From positions 225,405 through 289,404 of the forward strand of contig NZ_FSRQ01000005.1 of the NCBI RefSeq assembly GCF_900143185.1: a stretch of 64,000 bases of DNA, written 5' to 3'. Shown here piece by piece: positions 27,660 to 37,625 of the stretch (position 1 is its first letter; each line of letters starts with the position of its first letter). Below the pieces are notes generated by a model. The model was not told the origin of the DNA. It did not search any database and saw only the letters and a program-made list of their open reading frames with translations. The stretch is from Chryseobacterium scophthalmum (lineage in GTDB: Bacteria > Bacteroidota > Bacteroidia > Flavobacteriales > Weeksellaceae). A program made the position numbers and the translations under genes.

Positions 27660-27667
27660 CAAAGGTA
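27660..27667 (-). promoter_or_regulatory. -7 box of the rplM-rpsI-rpsB operon
   Basis: On the minus strand TACCTTTG fits TAnnTTTG, 47 bases before the rplM ATG. Confidence 0.5.
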
Positions 27668-27850
27668 CACATATTTTTCTAATCTGAAAACTTATTTTAA
27701 ATTAAAGTATTGAAAATAAAGATATTTAATAAGTTAGCACTTTCAAAAGAATCAATATTTATCCATTAAAAGGTGAGAGCCAATCTTATATAAATTAAAA
27801 ATCCGGCAAATATGTGCTCCGCCAATTTCTTTCCAAAAATGATTTCCTAA

Positions 27851-28183
27851 TTAATTACGTAACGATTTACTTCCTTTGAAGCTTGCAAACAAATAATAAG
27901 CAACAAAAACAGTCGAAAACTTAATAATTGAAGGAATTGCCAGTTCTAAATTAAAAATAAGAGCTCCAACCACAACCAAAAGCGCCATCGCTCCAAAAGA
28001 CAATCCCATTTTTTGGAAAAGAGAAAATTTAACATCATCTAAAAAATAAGCCAATCCCCATGCAAGACCGAAAGCAATAGCATAATAAAGTTCTAAACCA
28101 AGATCTTTGGTTTCCATAAACAAATAGTTGAACATAAAAATAATTCCGGTTCCTACTATAAAATAAATCAACGCTCTTTTCAT
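27851..28183 (-). CDS. Small integral membrane protein
   Basis: 110 residues with about four hydrophobic segments: residues 4-22, 31-48, 58-75 and 83-101. Short charged turns separate them, such as DDVKFS after the second segment. No motif of a known family is visible. The C-terminus KGSKSLRN is basic and probably cytoplasmic. It is monocistronic with its own -7 box, between the ribosomal operon and icmF. Function unknown. Confidence 0.7.
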   Translation of the reverse strand: MKRALIYFIVGTGIIFMFNYLFMETKDLGLELYYAIAFGLAWGLAYFLDDVKFSLFQKMGLSFGAMALLVVVGALIFNLELAIPSIIKFSTVFVAYYLFASFKGSKSLRN

Positions 28184-28200
28184 ACTATAATATAATAGTG

Positions 28201-28208
28201 CAAAAATA
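28201..28208 (-). promoter_or_regulatory. -7 box of the small membrane protein gene
   Basis: On the minus strand TATTTTTG fits TAnnTTTG, 17 bases before the ATG. Confidence 0.45.
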
Positions 28209-28438
28209 AAGAATTAAATTTTGCAATCATTTTAAACATATCGGTAAAGCTTATATAATTTTAGGCAAATATTTTTATAAAGAACATCAACCAAATATTT
28301 AAAAATAAAACCAATCTATAAATATCTAAACAACAGAACGAATGCTTGTTAAGTTGGAGAAAACCACAACACTAAAAACAGATTAATCATTTAAAAATCA
28401 AACAATTAATTACAGATTATCGGTTTTTAATTTATTGT

Positions 28439-28446
28439 TATATTTG
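28439..28446 (+). promoter_or_regulatory. -7 box upstream of icmF
   Basis: TATATTTG fits TAnnTTTG, 25 bases before the icmF ATG. The 288-base gap before icmF holds nothing else I recognise. Confidence 0.5.
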
Positions 28447-28471
28447 GAATTCAGAAATTTCTAGATTTTTT

Positions 28472-31400
28472 ATGGAAACCCAAAAATATACTCCAACAAA
28501 TAAAGTAAGAATTGTAACAGCTGCGTCGTTATTCGACGGGCACGATGCTGCAATTAATATCATGCGTCGTGTGATTCAGGGAACGGGATGCGAAGTGATC
28601 CACCTTGGTCACGACAAATCTGCCGAAGAAGTTGTAAATACAGCTATTCAGGAAGATGCCAACGCAATTGCTCTAACATCTTATCAAGGCGGTCACAACG
28701 AATATTTTAAATATATCTACGACCTTTTAAGAGAGAAAAACTCTCCGCAAATCAAAATTTTTGGCGGCGGTGGCGGTGTAATCTTGCCTGAAGAAATCGA
28801 AGATATCATGTCTTACGGAATCGACAGAATTTATTCTCCGGACGACGGTCGTGAACTTGGTCTTCAGGGAATGATCGACGATTTGGTGAAAAGATCGGAT
28901 TTCGCGACAGGAAAAGAAGTAACTGCAGAAGATTTAGATTCAATTAGTTTTGAAAATTCTACAAGTATTGCTAAAATTATTTCTGCTGTTGAAAACTTCT
29001 CAGAAGAAAAACCGGATTTAGTAAAAGCGATTGATGAAAAATCAAAAGACTTAAATATTCCAATCATCGGTATCACAGGTACAGGTGGAGCCGGAAAATC
29101 TTCATTGACAGATGAATTGGTAAGACGTTTTATCCGTTCAAATCCAGATAAAAAAATCGCAATCATTTCAATCGACCCTTCGAAAAAGAAAACCGGAGGT
29201 GCGCTTTTGGGTGACAGAATTCGTATGAATGCGATTAATGACCCAAGAGTTTATATGCGTTCGATGGCAACAAGAGAAAACAATGTTTCTGTTTCTCCGT
29301 TCATTCATTCAGCATTGAATGTATTAAAATTAGCTCATCCGGATGTAATCATTTTAGAAACTTCGGGTATCGGACAATCCGGTTCGGAAGTTTCAGATTT
29401 TGCAGATGTTTCAATGTACGTGATGACTCCTGAATACGGAGCTTCTACACAGTTGGAAAAGATCGACATGTTGGATTATGCAGATTTAGTAGCTTTAAAT
29501 AAATCTGACAAACGTGGTGCTTTAGATGCACTTCAGGCTGTAAGAAAACAATTCCAGAGAAACCATTTGTTGTGGGAAAGTCCGTTGGATGATATGCCGG
29601 TTTATGCGACAAAAGCATCTCAGTTCAACGATCACGGAACGACAGAATTATACAACAGATTAATTTCAAAAGTAAACGATAAGTTTTCAGATTTAAATCT
29701 GCAAGGTTTTGTTGAACAGGAAATTACAGACGAAGTAACGATCATTCCTCCAAAAAGAGTGCGTTATCTTTCTGAAATTGTTGAAAACAACAGACAATAC
29801 GATGCTAATATTGAAAAACAAGCAGAATTAGCAAGAAAAATGTATCATATTGAAGGGGTGAGAAATTTCCTTTCTAATGAAACTTTAGATGCCGAATATC
29901 AAAAGGCTGAAAAAGACCTTCAACAGGAAAATATTGACTTCCTCAAAACTTGGGATGACACAAAGAAAGCTTTCCACGCTGAGTTTTACTCGTATTTTGT
30001 AAGAGGAAAAGAAATTAAGGTTGAAACTTCAACAGAATCTTTATCTCACTTAAGAATTCCAAAGATTGCTTTACCAAAATATACCGATTGGGGTGATTTG
30101 ATTAAATGGAAAGGTCAGGAAAATCTTCCGGGAGGATTCCCTTACACAGCCGGAATTTATCCTTTCAAAAGAACAGGTGAAGATCCGACAAGAATGTTTG
30201 CCGGAGAAGGAGGTCCTGAAAGAACGAACAGAAGATTCCATTACGTTTCTGCGGAAATGGATGCAAAACGTTTATCTACAGCGTTTGACTCTGTAACTTT
30301 ATACGGACAAGATCCAGCTTTACCACCAGATATTTATGGTAAAATCGGAAATGCGGGAGTTTCTATCGCAACATTGGATGATGCAAAAAAATTGTATTCC
30401 GGATTTGATTTAGTGAATGCGATGACTTCGGTTTCAATGACGATCAACGGACCAGCTCCGATGTTGTTAGCTTTCTTCATGAATGCAGCCATCGACCAAA
30501 ATGTTGAAAAATATATCGCTGAACATAAGCTTGAAGCTAATGTTGAGAAAGCTTTAAAAGCAAAATTCGATGACAAAGGTTTAGAAAGACCAAAATATAA
30601 CGGTGAATTACCACCATCAAATAACGGATTAGGATTAAAATTATTAGGACTTACCGGAGACGAAGTAATTCCTGCGGAAGCTTATGCTGAAATTAAGGCT
30701 AAAACCATTGCAACCGTTCGTGGAACTGTTCAGGCTGATATTTTAAAAGAAGACCAAGCTCAGAATACTTGTATTTTCTCTACTGAATTTGCCTTGAGAT
30801 TGATGGGTGACGTTCAGGAATATTTTATCACAGAGAAAGTGAGAAACTTCTACTCTGTTTCAATTTCCGGTTATCACATTGCAGAAGCAGGAGCAAATCC
30901 GGTTTCTCAGTTGGCATTTACCTTAGCAAATGGTTTCACTTATGTGGAATATTATTTATCAAGAGGAATGAACATCAATGATTTTGCACCGAACTTATCA
31001 TTCTTCTTCTCCAACGGTATCGATCCTGAATATTCAGTAATCGGACGTGTTGCTAGAAGAATCTGGGCAAAAGCCATGAAGCTAAAATATGGAGCCGATG
31101 AAAGAAGCCAGATGTTGAAATACCACATCCAAACTTCAGGACGTTCGCTTCACGCTCAGGAAATTGATTTCAACGATATCAGAACAACTTTACAGGCGCT
31201 TTACGCAATCTATGACAACTGTAATTCACTGCACACGAATGCCTATGACGAGGCGATTACGACTCCGACTGAACAATCTGTAAGAAGAGCAATGGCAATT
31301 CAGTTGATTATCAATAAAGAATTAGGTTTAGCGAAAAACGAAAATCCGCTTCAAGGTTCATTTATTATTGAAGAATTGACGGATTTGGTTGAAGAAGCTG

Positions 31401-31819
31401 TGTATGCAGAATTTGACAGAATTACAGAAAGAGGTGGTGTTTTGGGTGCAATGGAAACCATGTACCAACGTTCAAAAATTCAGGAAGAATCTATGCATTA
31501 CGAATGGTTGAAACACACCGGAGAATATCCGATTATCGGAGTAAATACTTTCTTAGGAAAAGACGGTTCGCCAACGGTTCGTCCGGGAGAAGTTATCCGT
31601 TCAACTGAAGAAGAAAAGCAGGTTCAGATCGAAACCCTTCATAATTTCCAAAAATCTAATGAAGACAAATCTGAAGAAGCTTTAAAAACTTTACAACACG
31701 CAGCGATCAATCAGCAAAACCTATTTGCCGTAATGATGGATGCTGTGAAATATTGTTCTCTTGGACAAATTACTAACGCTTTGTTTGAAGTAGGCGGTAA
31801 ATACAGAAGAAACATGTAG
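28472..31819 (+). CDS. icmF: Fused isobutyryl-CoA mutase (IcmF)
   Basis: 1115 residues in three fused parts. The cobalamin-binding domain (about 10-140) carries [12 protein letters not shown] (residues 22-33), with the histidine that ligates cobalt. A MeaI-type GTPase chaperone (about 195-420) has P-loop GTGGAGKSS near residue 203. The mutase domain (about 540-1115) shows [13 protein letters not shown] and [11 protein letters not shown], typical of IcmF rather than of methylmalonyl-CoA mutase. IcmF interconverts isobutyryl- and n-butyryl-CoA, and some members also act on isovaleryl/pivalyl-CoA. The fusion lets the G-protein load and repair the B12 cofactor. It is monocistronic; no B12 riboswitch is seen upstream. 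Confidence 0.93.
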   Translation: METQKYTPTNKVRIVTAASLFDGHDAAINIMRRVIQGTGCEVIHLGHDKSAEEVVNTAIQEDANAIALTSYQGGHNEYFKYIYDLLREKNSPQIKIFGGGGGVILPEEIEDIMSYGIDRIYSPDDGRELGLQGMIDDLVKRSDFATGKEVTAEDLDSISFENSTSIAKIISAVENFSEEKPDLVKAIDEKSKDLNIPIIGITGTGGAGKSSLTDELVRRFIRSNPDKKIAIISIDPSKKKTGGALLGDRIRMNAINDPRVYMRSMATRENNVSVSPFIHSALNVLKLAHPDVIILETSGIGQSGSEVSDFADVSMYVMTPEYGASTQLEKIDMLDYADLVALNKSDKRGALDALQAVRKQFQRNHLLWESPLDDMPVYATKASQFNDHGTTELYNRLISKVNDKFSDLNLQGFVEQEITDEVTIIPPKRVRYLSEIVENNRQYDANIEKQAELARKMYHIEGVRNFLSNETLDAEYQKAEKDLQQENIDFLKTWDDTKKAFHAEFYSYFVRGKEIKVETSTESLSHLRIPKIALPKYTDWGDLIKWKGQENLPGGFPYTAGIYPFKRTGEDPTRMFAGEGGPERTNRRFHYVSAEMDAKRLSTAFDSVTLYGQDPALPPDIYGKIGNAGVSIATLDDAKKLYSGFDLVNAMTSVSMTINGPAPMLLAFFMNAAIDQNVEKYIAEHKLEANVEKALKAKFDDKGLERPKYNGELPPSNNGLGLKLLGLTGDEVIPAEAYAEIKAKTIATVRGTVQADILKEDQAQNTCIFSTEFALRLMGDVQEYFITEKVRNFYSVSISGYHIAEAGANPVSQLAFTLANGFTYVEYYLSRGMNINDFAPNLSFFFSNGIDPEYSVIGRVARRIWAKAMKLKYGADERSQMLKYHIQTSGRSLHAQEIDFNDIRTTLQALYAIYDNCNSLHTNAYDEAITTPTEQSVRRAMAIQLIINKELGLAKNENPLQGSFIIEELTDLVEEAVYAEFDRITERGGVLGAMETMYQRSKIQEESMHYEWLKHTGEYPIIGVNTFLGKDGSPTVRPGEVIRSTEEEKQVQIETLHNFQKSNEDKSEEALKTLQHAAINQQNLFAVMMDAVKYCSLGQITNALFEVGGKYRRNM

Positions 31820-31840
31820 TCCGGCCCGTGTCGGGCAGAC
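31819..31840 (+). repeat. GC-rich hairpin after icmF
   Basis: GTCCGGCCCG-TGT-CGGGCAGAC forms a 5-bp GC core with a further GTC/GAC pairing across a small bulge. It is much richer in GC than its surroundings and overlaps the last base of the stop codon. It resembles a fragment of an interspersed palindromic repeat. Confidence 0.4.
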
Positions 31841-31877
31841 AATTTTGAATACAAACTGTTTCAAGAATTATAAAGTA

Positions 31878-31908
31878 AACCTCAAGGAATTTTCTTTGAG
31901 GTTTTTTG
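31878..31908 (+). terminator. Terminator of icmF
   Basis: AACCTCAAGGA pairs with TCTTTGAGGTT, followed by TTTTTT. Confidence 0.85.
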
Positions 31909-31958
31909 TACTTTTGAATTATCTGTCTAATTTATTTTTAACTTAAAAAAACTAATTA

Positions 31959-32156
31959 ATGAAACGATTTTTTTTGATAACACTTATAATTTTAGGTATA
32001 ATATTCTTAAAAAGCTGCAATTCATATCCAATGGACAATAAGTATACAAGCGATATGAACAAGAACACGCAAGAATTACAAAAAAGGCAAGAGGCCGAAA
32101 AAAATAAAACCTTACCTAACGAACTAAATAATTTCGGAAAACCTGATAATAAATAA
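31959..32156 (+). CDS. Small lipoprotein
   Basis: 65 residues. MKRFFLITLIILGIIFLKSC ends in lipobox LKSC, followed by a 45-residue hydrophilic tail rich in Asn, Lys and Glu with a helical ELQKRQEAEKNK segment. An equally long minus-strand frame overlaps it, but the lipoprotein signal makes this strand the better choice. No family or function recognised. Confidence 0.55.
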   Translation: MKRFFLITLIILGIIFLKSCNSYPMDNKYTSDMNKNTQELQKRQEAEKNKTLPNELNNFGKPDNK

Positions 32157-32214
32157 ATCATTATTAGAAAGATTTAAACAGTTAAACCTTTGAATTTTTG
32201 AAAACCTTGAAGGT

Positions 32215-32222
32215 TATATTTG
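32215..32222 (+). promoter_or_regulatory. -7 box upstream of the PP-loop ATPase gene
   Basis: TATATTTG ends only 4 bases before the ATG, so the mRNA is probably leaderless. Confidence 0.5.
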
Positions 32223-32226
32223 CAAC

Positions 32227-32940
32227 ATGAAACCAAAAGCCCTATTCAACTGGAGCAGCGGAAAAGATTCTGCGCTTGCTTTATATAAAATTTTAAAAGA
32301 AGAACAATTTGAAGTTACTACTCTACTGACAAGTATCAATAAAGAATTCCAAAGGATTTCTATGCACGGCGTTCATGTTTCGTTATTGGAAAAACAAGCT
32401 GAAAGTTTAGGCTTTCCGTTAATAAAAATGGAAATCCCGAAAGAACCTTCGATGGAAGAATACAGCGAGATTATGTCTAAAACCATGAATGACATAAAAT
32501 CTCAGGGTGTTACTCATTCTATTTTCGGAGATATTTTTCTGGAAGACTTAAGGAAGTACAGAGAAGATCAATTACAATCCATCGGAATGAAGGGAGTTTT
32601 CCCGTTATGGAAACAAAATACAACAGACCTCATCAACGAATTTTTAAGTTTAAGCTTTAAAACCATTGTAACCTGCGTTAACGAAACTTATCTCGATAAG
32701 AGTTTTGCCGGAAGAGTTATTGATCAGAATTTCATTAAAGATTTACCTGATAATGTTGATCCTTGTGGAGAAAATGGTGAGTTCCATACTTTCACTTTTG
32801 ACGGACCTATTTTCAACAATCCAATTCAATTTGAAATTGGTGAAATTGTAAAGAAAACTTATCCTAAACCAAAGTCTGATGAAAACGAAGAAGATGAAGA
32901 ATATGCATTCTGGTTTTGCGATTTGATTTCAACAAAATAG
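32227..32940 (+). CDS. PP-loop ATPase, diphthine--ammonia ligase (Dph6)-like
   Basis: 237 residues of the N-type PP-loop ATP pyrophosphatase superfamily. The PP-motif is SSGKDSA (about residues 10-16). Further family marks are ISMHGVHVSLLEKQAE, FGDIFLEDLRKYRE and the C-terminal VDPCGENGEFHTF block. The name comes from archaeal/eukaryotic Dph6, which amidates diphthine on EF-2. Bacteria lack diphthamide, so the true substrate here is unknown. It lies downstream of icmF but is separated by a terminator and a lipoprotein gene, so a B12 link is not supported by operon structure. Confidence 0.85.
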   Translation: MKPKALFNWSSGKDSALALYKILKEEQFEVTTLLTSINKEFQRISMHGVHVSLLEKQAESLGFPLIKMEIPKEPSMEEYSEIMSKTMNDIKSQGVTHSIFGDIFLEDLRKYREDQLQSIGMKGVFPLWKQNTTDLINEFLSLSFKTIVTCVNETYLDKSFAGRVIDQNFIKDLPDNVDPCGENGEFHTFTFDGPIFNNPIQFEIGEIVKKTYPKPKSDENEEDEEYAFWFCDLISTK

Positions 32941-32948
32941 TCAATAAA

Positions 32949-32987
32949 AAAGCCTCTTAAACTTTTATTTTAAGAGGCTTTAGTTTT
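32949..32987. terminator. Bidirectional terminator between the PP-loop gene and the LamG-like gene
   Basis: Perfect 12-bp stem AAGCCTCTTAAA/TTTAAGAGGCTT with flanking A and T runs. Confidence 0.85.
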
Positions 32988-32991
32988 TATT

Positions 32992-33930
32992 TTAATATTT
33001 AAATAGAGTTGATATATTGCCGTATTTGATAATATAAACTCCTTTTTGTATCGATTTTAGATTAATTGAATTAGAAGATTCATCACCCGACAGGATTTCT
33101 CTTCCCGAATAATCATAAATGCTGTATTTTCCGAAATTTCCTTTACTTAATATCAGATTTCCTGCTTTTACCGCAATCTTAGAATTGTTATTTTTTATCA
33201 CCTCATCGGTACTCAATGCAGAACAGAAGTTATTGAGAGAAGCAATTTCCGCATCGGTAATCGCTCTGTTGAAAAGACCAAACTCATCCATTGTCATCCC
33301 GGCTTTCATACCAGTATTAGTAGCATATGTGCCAAGTTTAAATAATGCGCCATTAAAAACCAAAGGAACTGATTGGGCCGCTGTTGTTTTAAGAACCCCA
33401 TTTACATAAGCTTTTATATTTTGTAAACTGCTGTCGTAAACAAATATTAAATCTACAAGCGACGACGTCGTAGAAAAAACCCCGGGAACATCCACATTAG
33501 ACATTCCGTTAGCGGTTAACCTCACACCTCCTGTACCCGGAGCACCGTTTGTAAACATGCGGAAAGAATTTCCACCGGTTATAGCATCTCCCAAAAGGTA
33601 ATATACTGTGGTTACATTGCTGGTGTAATTATTAAATTTTAAATGTATCGTCCAAGATCCACCTAAAGCGAGATTCCATTTAGTATTAAAATAATTTGAG
33701 CCTCCAGTAGAGCCACTGCCTACCAAACCATTACCTAAGCAAGTTGTATTGCTTCCTAAAGTTAAATTCCCCACAATTTCGCCTATCTGCGTTCCTGTAG
33801 GCGGACTGGTTGCAAGATTCGGAATATTGGATGCAGTTCCTTCAAATTTATAATATAAAAGTTCAGGAGTTTGAGATTGGGCTATAGAGAATGTAGCCAT
33901 CAAAAGTAAAAGATAGATTTTGTTTTTCAT
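32992..33930 (-). CDS. LamG-like jellyroll protein with T9SS type-A sorting tail
   Basis: 312 residues. Signal peptide MKNKIYLLLLMATFSIAQS is followed by a concanavalin A/LamG-like beta-sandwich from about 20 to 230 (WTIHLKFNNYT, YDSSLQNIKAYVNGVLKTT, GMTMDEFGLFNRAITDAEI). The DEFG--NRA-TDAEI ending is typical of the family. The last 65 residues (KYSIYDYSGREILSG, INLKSIQKGVYIIKYG) are a Por-secretion-type C-terminal domain, so the product should leave the cell by T9SS. Such proteins often bind carbohydrate; the ligand is unknown. Confidence 0.82.
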   Translation of the reverse strand: MKNKIYLLLLMATFSIAQSQTPELLYYKFEGTASNIPNLATSPPTGTQIGEIVGNLTLGSNTTCLGNGLVGSGSTGGSNYFNTKWNLALGGSWTIHLKFNNYTSNVTTVYYLLGDAITGGNSFRMFTNGAPGTGGVRLTANGMSNVDVPGVFSTTSSLVDLIFVYDSSLQNIKAYVNGVLKTTAAQSVPLVFNGALFKLGTYATNTGMKAGMTMDEFGLFNRAITDAEIASLNNFCSALSTDEVIKNNNSKIAVKAGNLILSKGNFGKYSIYDYSGREILSGDESSNSINLKSIQKGVYIIKYGNISTLFKY

Positions 33931-34160
33931 AGGAATATTGGATAATTAGTAGCGCTAATTTAACAATTAAATTAACATAATTATATTTTTAATTTAAAAT
34001 AAATCAAATATTATTAAATTATCAATAGTAAAATATCACAAAAAGAGGATTTTTACAAAAACAAAATAATTGGATGTAAGAAAAATATATCTAAAATTTG
34101 ATTAGTAAATGATTTCACCTTTACAAGATTTTTTATTATTTTTAGTAAAAAACCAACTTC

Positions 34161-35252
34161 ATGCTGAAAAAAACCTTGCTGCTTTCTATACTTTCTCTTT
34201 TACTCTTTTCATGTCAGAAAACAGAATCGGTACAACAACCAGTTAATAGAAAAGCAATTGCAGATTCTGCCGTTGTAATATTTCAAAAAAAATTATATAA
34301 AACACAAATTGATTCTGTTTTTAATCGATACAGCTTTAATGGTAGTGTTGCTGTTTTTAAAGATACAATTCAATTATACAGACGAAATAATGGCTTTGCA
34401 AATTTTGAAAATAAAACAGAAATCAACGATTCTACGGTTTTTTCTATTGCATCGATCAGCAAACAATTTACTTCTGTTCTTATCCTCCTTCAAATGGAGC
34501 AAGGAAAACTCGACCTCAACGATAAAGCTTCAAAATACATTAAAGATTTTCAGAAAAAAGAATATGAAAACATTACCATTCAACAGCTTTTGAATCATAG
34601 TTCTGGTTTAAATAATTTCGGAGAAAAACTATTGTTTAAAAGCGGTTCAGGATTTAATTATTCAAATGATGGTTTCAATGCTTTAGGCAAAATCGTAGAA
34701 ACAGTTTCCGGGAAATCTTTTGATGAAAATATACAGGAGTTATTGAAAAAAGCAGGAATGAAAAGCTCATCAACAGGAACTACTTTTAAAGGAGGAAATT
34801 TCGCACAAACCTATGTTGGGAATTCAAAAACTCAAAAAAAGGTAGAAAATATGCCGAAAAGACTGAGCAATAAAGAAATCGGAATTCCTGCAGGCGGAGT
34901 TTTATCAACCATCAACGATTTACATATTTGGAACAACGCTTTATATGCGGGAAAGATTATTCAACCTGAAACGTTGAAAAAATTTACTTCTAAAAGTACA
35001 GAAAGACATCATCAAATTTTCGGAACGATGGGTTACGGATTGGGAATTATGATGAATGACAACAAGCCTATTTCTTATTTTCACAGTGGTTATGTGAAAG
35101 GTGCGCCTTCGCTCAATATTTATTATCCTGAAACAAAAACTTCAGTCATTATTCTTTCTAATATTGCAGACGAAGAAAAAGGTAAGCCTGCGTCTTTCAG
35201 ACCTCATCTAAAGATCAAAGAAATTGCAGATATTTTGGAAAATATCAATTAG
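34161..35252 (+). CDS. Serine hydrolase of the beta-lactamase/class C family, lipoprotein
   Basis: 363 residues. MLKKTLLLSILSLLLFSC is a lipoprotein signal with lipobox LFSC. The catalytic SxxK motif is SISK near residue 98, followed by QFTSVLIL. The second motif is YSN (FNYSNDGFNALG) near residue 171. HSGY near residue 313 takes the place of the KTG-type box. The family (Pfam Beta-lactamase) covers penicillin-binding-like DD-peptidases and esterases, so antibiotic hydrolysis should not be assumed. It converges on the minus-strand operon and overlaps the end of its last gene by 8 bases. Confidence 0.85.
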   Translation: MLKKTLLLSILSLLLFSCQKTESVQQPVNRKAIADSAVVIFQKKLYKTQIDSVFNRYSFNGSVAVFKDTIQLYRRNNGFANFENKTEINDSTVFSIASISKQFTSVLILLQMEQGKLDLNDKASKYIKDFQKKEYENITIQQLLNHSSGLNNFGEKLLFKSGSGFNYSNDGFNALGKIVETVSGKSFDENIQELLKKAGMKSSSTGTTFKGGNFAQTYVGNSKTQKKVENMPKRLSNKEIGIPAGGVLSTINDLHIWNNALYAGKIIQPETLKKFTSKSTERHHQIFGTMGYGLGIMMNDNKPISYFHSGYVKGAPSLNIYYPETKTSVIILSNIADEEKGKPASFRPHLKIKEIADILENIN

Positions 35253-35949
35253 AAACTTTAAAATTCTCATGTAAATACGGAACGATGTTTTTAATCATCT
35301 CAAGATATTTTTGTTGAGCAATAATTATCGTCGCTTCAAAAAAGAAAAAGAAAGCAAATAAGAAATTGACCACAATTCCTTTCATAAAGTTTAAATCTAA
35401 AAAACCATCATTCACCTCAAATACAAACCGGAAAAGCCAACCCGAAGACATCGGCAGAATAAAAAACACCGTTACCAAATCCTGATACGCAGAAAGACGA
35501 ATATTTTTATATTTTTTTGGAAGGTCAAAATATTTCTTTTCTTTAATATAAATAATCAACGGAAAAACCATGATTAATAAAATCAAAATACCGAAGCTAA
35601 TTCTAAAGACATTAAAAGGAACTGTGCTATAACATAAAATCATCACAGCTTGGCAAAGCACAGCGACAACAAAAGATTTCTTTAAAATAGGATATAATTT
35701 TTGTCTCGTCGATTTTTTAATTAATACCGAAGTATCTTCCAAACTCCAATTCCCGTCCCAAGATAATTTCAAATCATCATACCACGAAATAATTGCGACA
35801 TTAAAAGCTTCGTCAAAAGATAAGTTCTTTTCAGCCTGAACTTCATTAATTTGGCTTATAAAATGATCTTCCACCTCCATCAGTAAATCGACAGGAAGTT
35901 TCTTTGATAAAAGATATTGTCTTATTTCGTTTTTTTGTTCTATCGTCAT
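35245..35949 (-). CDS. HAAS-like membrane protein, third of three paralogs
   Basis: 234 residues. The first 70 (EIRQYLLSKKLPVDLLMEVE then DHFISQINEVQAEKN, FDEAF) match the N-termini of its two upstream neighbours and resemble the HAAS signalling domain that accompanies PadR regulators. Four hydrophobic segments follow (about 88-108, 113-130, 148-170, 185-210). Its start overlaps the stop of the preceding gene by 4 bases, so translation is probably coupled. Regulation through PadR is inferred. Confidence 0.7.
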   Translation of the reverse strand: MTIEQKNEIRQYLLSKKLPVDLLMEVEDHFISQINEVQAEKNLSFDEAFNVAIISWYDDLKLSWDGNWSLEDTSVLIKKSTRQKLYPILKKSFVVAVLCQAVMILCYSTVPFNVFRISFGILILLIMVFPLIIYIKEKKYFDLPKKYKNIRLSAYQDLVTVFFILPMSSGWLFRFVFEVNDGFLDLNFMKGIVVNFLFAFFFFFEATIIIAQQKYLEMIKNIVPYLHENFKVSN

Positions 35950-36560
35950 GCCAGTAAAACATTTATTTTTTTAGCTCTGAAATAAAGCAATTGAATCTGA
36001 AGCACCACTGAAAAAGTTACTGCCATATGATTGAAAGGAAAACTCCATAAATTTTCAGTTGTAAAAAACATCGTATTTACAGAAAGAATAATTAACATCA
36101 ACAATAAATTCCTCAGCAGCAATGGATGAAAAGACATTTTTCTGTATTCGGAAAACCTCATTTTTTTTAATATAAAATGATACATTAAAAAGAATAAATG
36201 GATGATGATCAAAACTCCCTGAACACACAGATAAATATTTTCATTACAATAAAATAGAGTTCCTACGATCACAGAAAACACAAACGATATCATCATCATT
36301 TTTCTGAACCTGTCTTGTAAAATACCCTTTTCAATTTTTGCAATTTTTTTAAAGGAAAACAAGTCTGCTTTCACCATTTCCAGTTCGCTTTGCCAATTGA
36401 CCTTAGTCTGAAGAAAAGCTTCCTGAAAACCGATCTCTTGTTTATTGATCATTTCTGAGATCTGCATTACAAAATGATCATAAACCTCCGCAAATACAGC
36501 TGAGCTTAAGTTTTTACTTTTTAAATATTTTTCTATTTCTATAAGTTGATCTTTTTCCAT
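35946..36560 (-). CDS. HAAS-like membrane protein, second of three paralogs
   Basis: 204 residues with the shared N-terminal pattern IEKYLKSKNLSSAVFAEVYD, HFVMQISEMINKQEIGFQEAF, W--EL. About four membrane helices fill residues 85-195. It lies 5 bases after the first paralog and overlaps the third by 4. The three proteins have diverged strongly outside the N-terminal unit, pointing to old tandem duplication. No catalytic motif is seen. Confidence 0.7.
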   Translation of the reverse strand: MEKDQLIEIEKYLKSKNLSSAVFAEVYDHFVMQISEMINKQEIGFQEAFLQTKVNWQSELEMVKADLFSFKKIAKIEKGILQDRFRKMMMISFVFSVIVGTLFYCNENIYLCVQGVLIIIHLFFLMYHFILKKMRFSEYRKMSFHPLLLRNLLLMLIILSVNTMFFTTENLWSFPFNHMAVTFSVVLQIQLLYFRAKKINVLLA

Positions 36561-36565
36561 AAAAC

Positions 36566-37285
36566 TTAATAATTAGCAATTGCAGTTATGTCTTTTAGTG
36601 TCTTTTTATGTTCGAAAAAATTCATAATTCCGAAAATAACAAAGCATTGCACAAAAAGAGGTACAATAAATGTTAGAAGAGTATAAAAAATATTTGTGTG
36701 ATTATCTGTTCTGAAAAACCAGTATGCATATTTTCCTTCTTTCATCGCAACCTGTACCATTGAGATCGTAGAAATAGCAAGTAGACCCACGTTTTTTTGA
36801 TACATTGTATAAAAGATCCTCCCCTTGAATTTAAAGTCATATCTCATATATTTCAGAAGTTTATAGTTCAAAACTAAAATAATCGATGGAGCCACTACAA
36901 AAAGAGCATTCTGTAAATGGAAAAAAGTTTTATATTGCTCAACATTATCTGCATAAAAAACAAGCAATATGCTAATGAAAAAAGACACTAATGCAAACAC
37001 AAATGCTTTTTTTAAAATCTGATAGTATTTTTCTTTAATGATTTTCTTAACAATGAGAGGTATCTTTTCATTCCCGTAGAACAGCCAATATTTTGTCAGC
37101 GAAAAACTTCCTCTCCAAGATAGCTCAACTTTTGAAAAAGCTTCTGCAAAACCAACTCTCTCATCATTCATACAATCTTCGATTTGCGAGATCATATGAT
37201 CTTTCACTTCTAATAAAATATCTAAAGGTAATTTCTTCCAAATAAGATAATTCTCAACCTGCAATTTTTCTTCCGCTGAAATCAT
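36566..37285 (-). CDS. HAAS-like membrane protein, first of three paralogs
   Basis: 239 residues. The N-terminal unit reads VENYLIWKKLPLDILLEVKD, HMISQIEDCMNDERVGFAEAF, ELSWRGSF. Four to five hydrophobic segments follow (about 88-110, 118-138, 160-178, 195-222). It begins inside the last codons of padR (4-base ATGA overlap), so it is translationally coupled to the regulator. In known PadR-HAAS pairs the HAAS protein is the regulator's target or partner; the same is inferred here. Confidence 0.72.
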   Translation of the reverse strand: MISAEEKLQVENYLIWKKLPLDILLEVKDHMISQIEDCMNDERVGFAEAFSKVELSWRGSFSLTKYWLFYGNEKIPLIVKKIIKEKYYQILKKAFVFALVSFFISILLVFYADNVEQYKTFFHLQNALFVVAPSIILVLNYKLLKYMRYDFKFKGRIFYTMYQKNVGLLAISTISMVQVAMKEGKYAYWFFRTDNHTNIFYTLLTFIVPLFVQCFVIFGIMNFFEHKKTLKDITAIANY

Positions 37286-37605
37286 ATATCAAAAATAGTT
37301 TTTAGATTAAACAAATAAGATCTCATTTCATCTTCCTGTGTTGCCTGCTGCTTTTTACCTTTATCGGTAAGCAAATAATATTTTCGACTTCTTCCGTTAA
37401 TCTCCTGTACTTCAGACCTAATAATTCCATCAGCTTCCAATTTATGCAAAAGCGGATACAAAGCTCCTTCTGTCATTTCCAGTTCGCCTTCCGTTAATTC
37501 TTTTGCACGCTGGGTAATTTGATAGCCATACATTTTCACTTCTTTTGAAAGCAATTTTAAAATGATATTCTGAAGCGTTCCTTTGTAAAGGCTGTTTTTT
37601 TTCAT
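37282..37605 (-). CDS. PadR-family transcriptional regulator
   Basis: 107 residues, the short PadR form. The winged helix-turn-helix includes LYKGTLQNIILKLLSKEVKM, YGYQITQRAKELTEG, MTEGALYPLLHKLEADG and the wing GRSRKYYLLTDKGKK. It heads a four-gene operon with three HAAS-like membrane proteins. A perfect palindrome (37633-37653) touches its -7 box, so autorepression is likely. The inducing signal is unknown. Confidence 0.92.
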   Translation of the reverse strand: MKKNSLYKGTLQNIILKLLSKEVKMYGYQITQRAKELTEGELEMTEGALYPLLHKLEADGIIRSEVQEINGRSRKYYLLTDKGKKQQATQEDEMRSYLFNLKTIFDI

Positions 37606-37625
37606 CGTGAAGATTTAATACCTCA

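Noticed and set aside
28184..28471. B12 riboswitch upstream of icmF
   Set aside because: The 288 bases are AT-rich and lack the conserved B12-box sequence.
31952..32161. Minus-strand frame of 69 codons across the small lipoprotein gene
   Set aside because: The plus strand has a clean lipobox signal and the minus frame has no domain or signal of its own.
34161..35252. Antibiotic-resistance beta-lactamase
   Set aside because: The SISK/YSN/HSG set fits a broad serine-hydrolase family of peptidases and esterases; no evidence points to beta-lactam hydrolysis.
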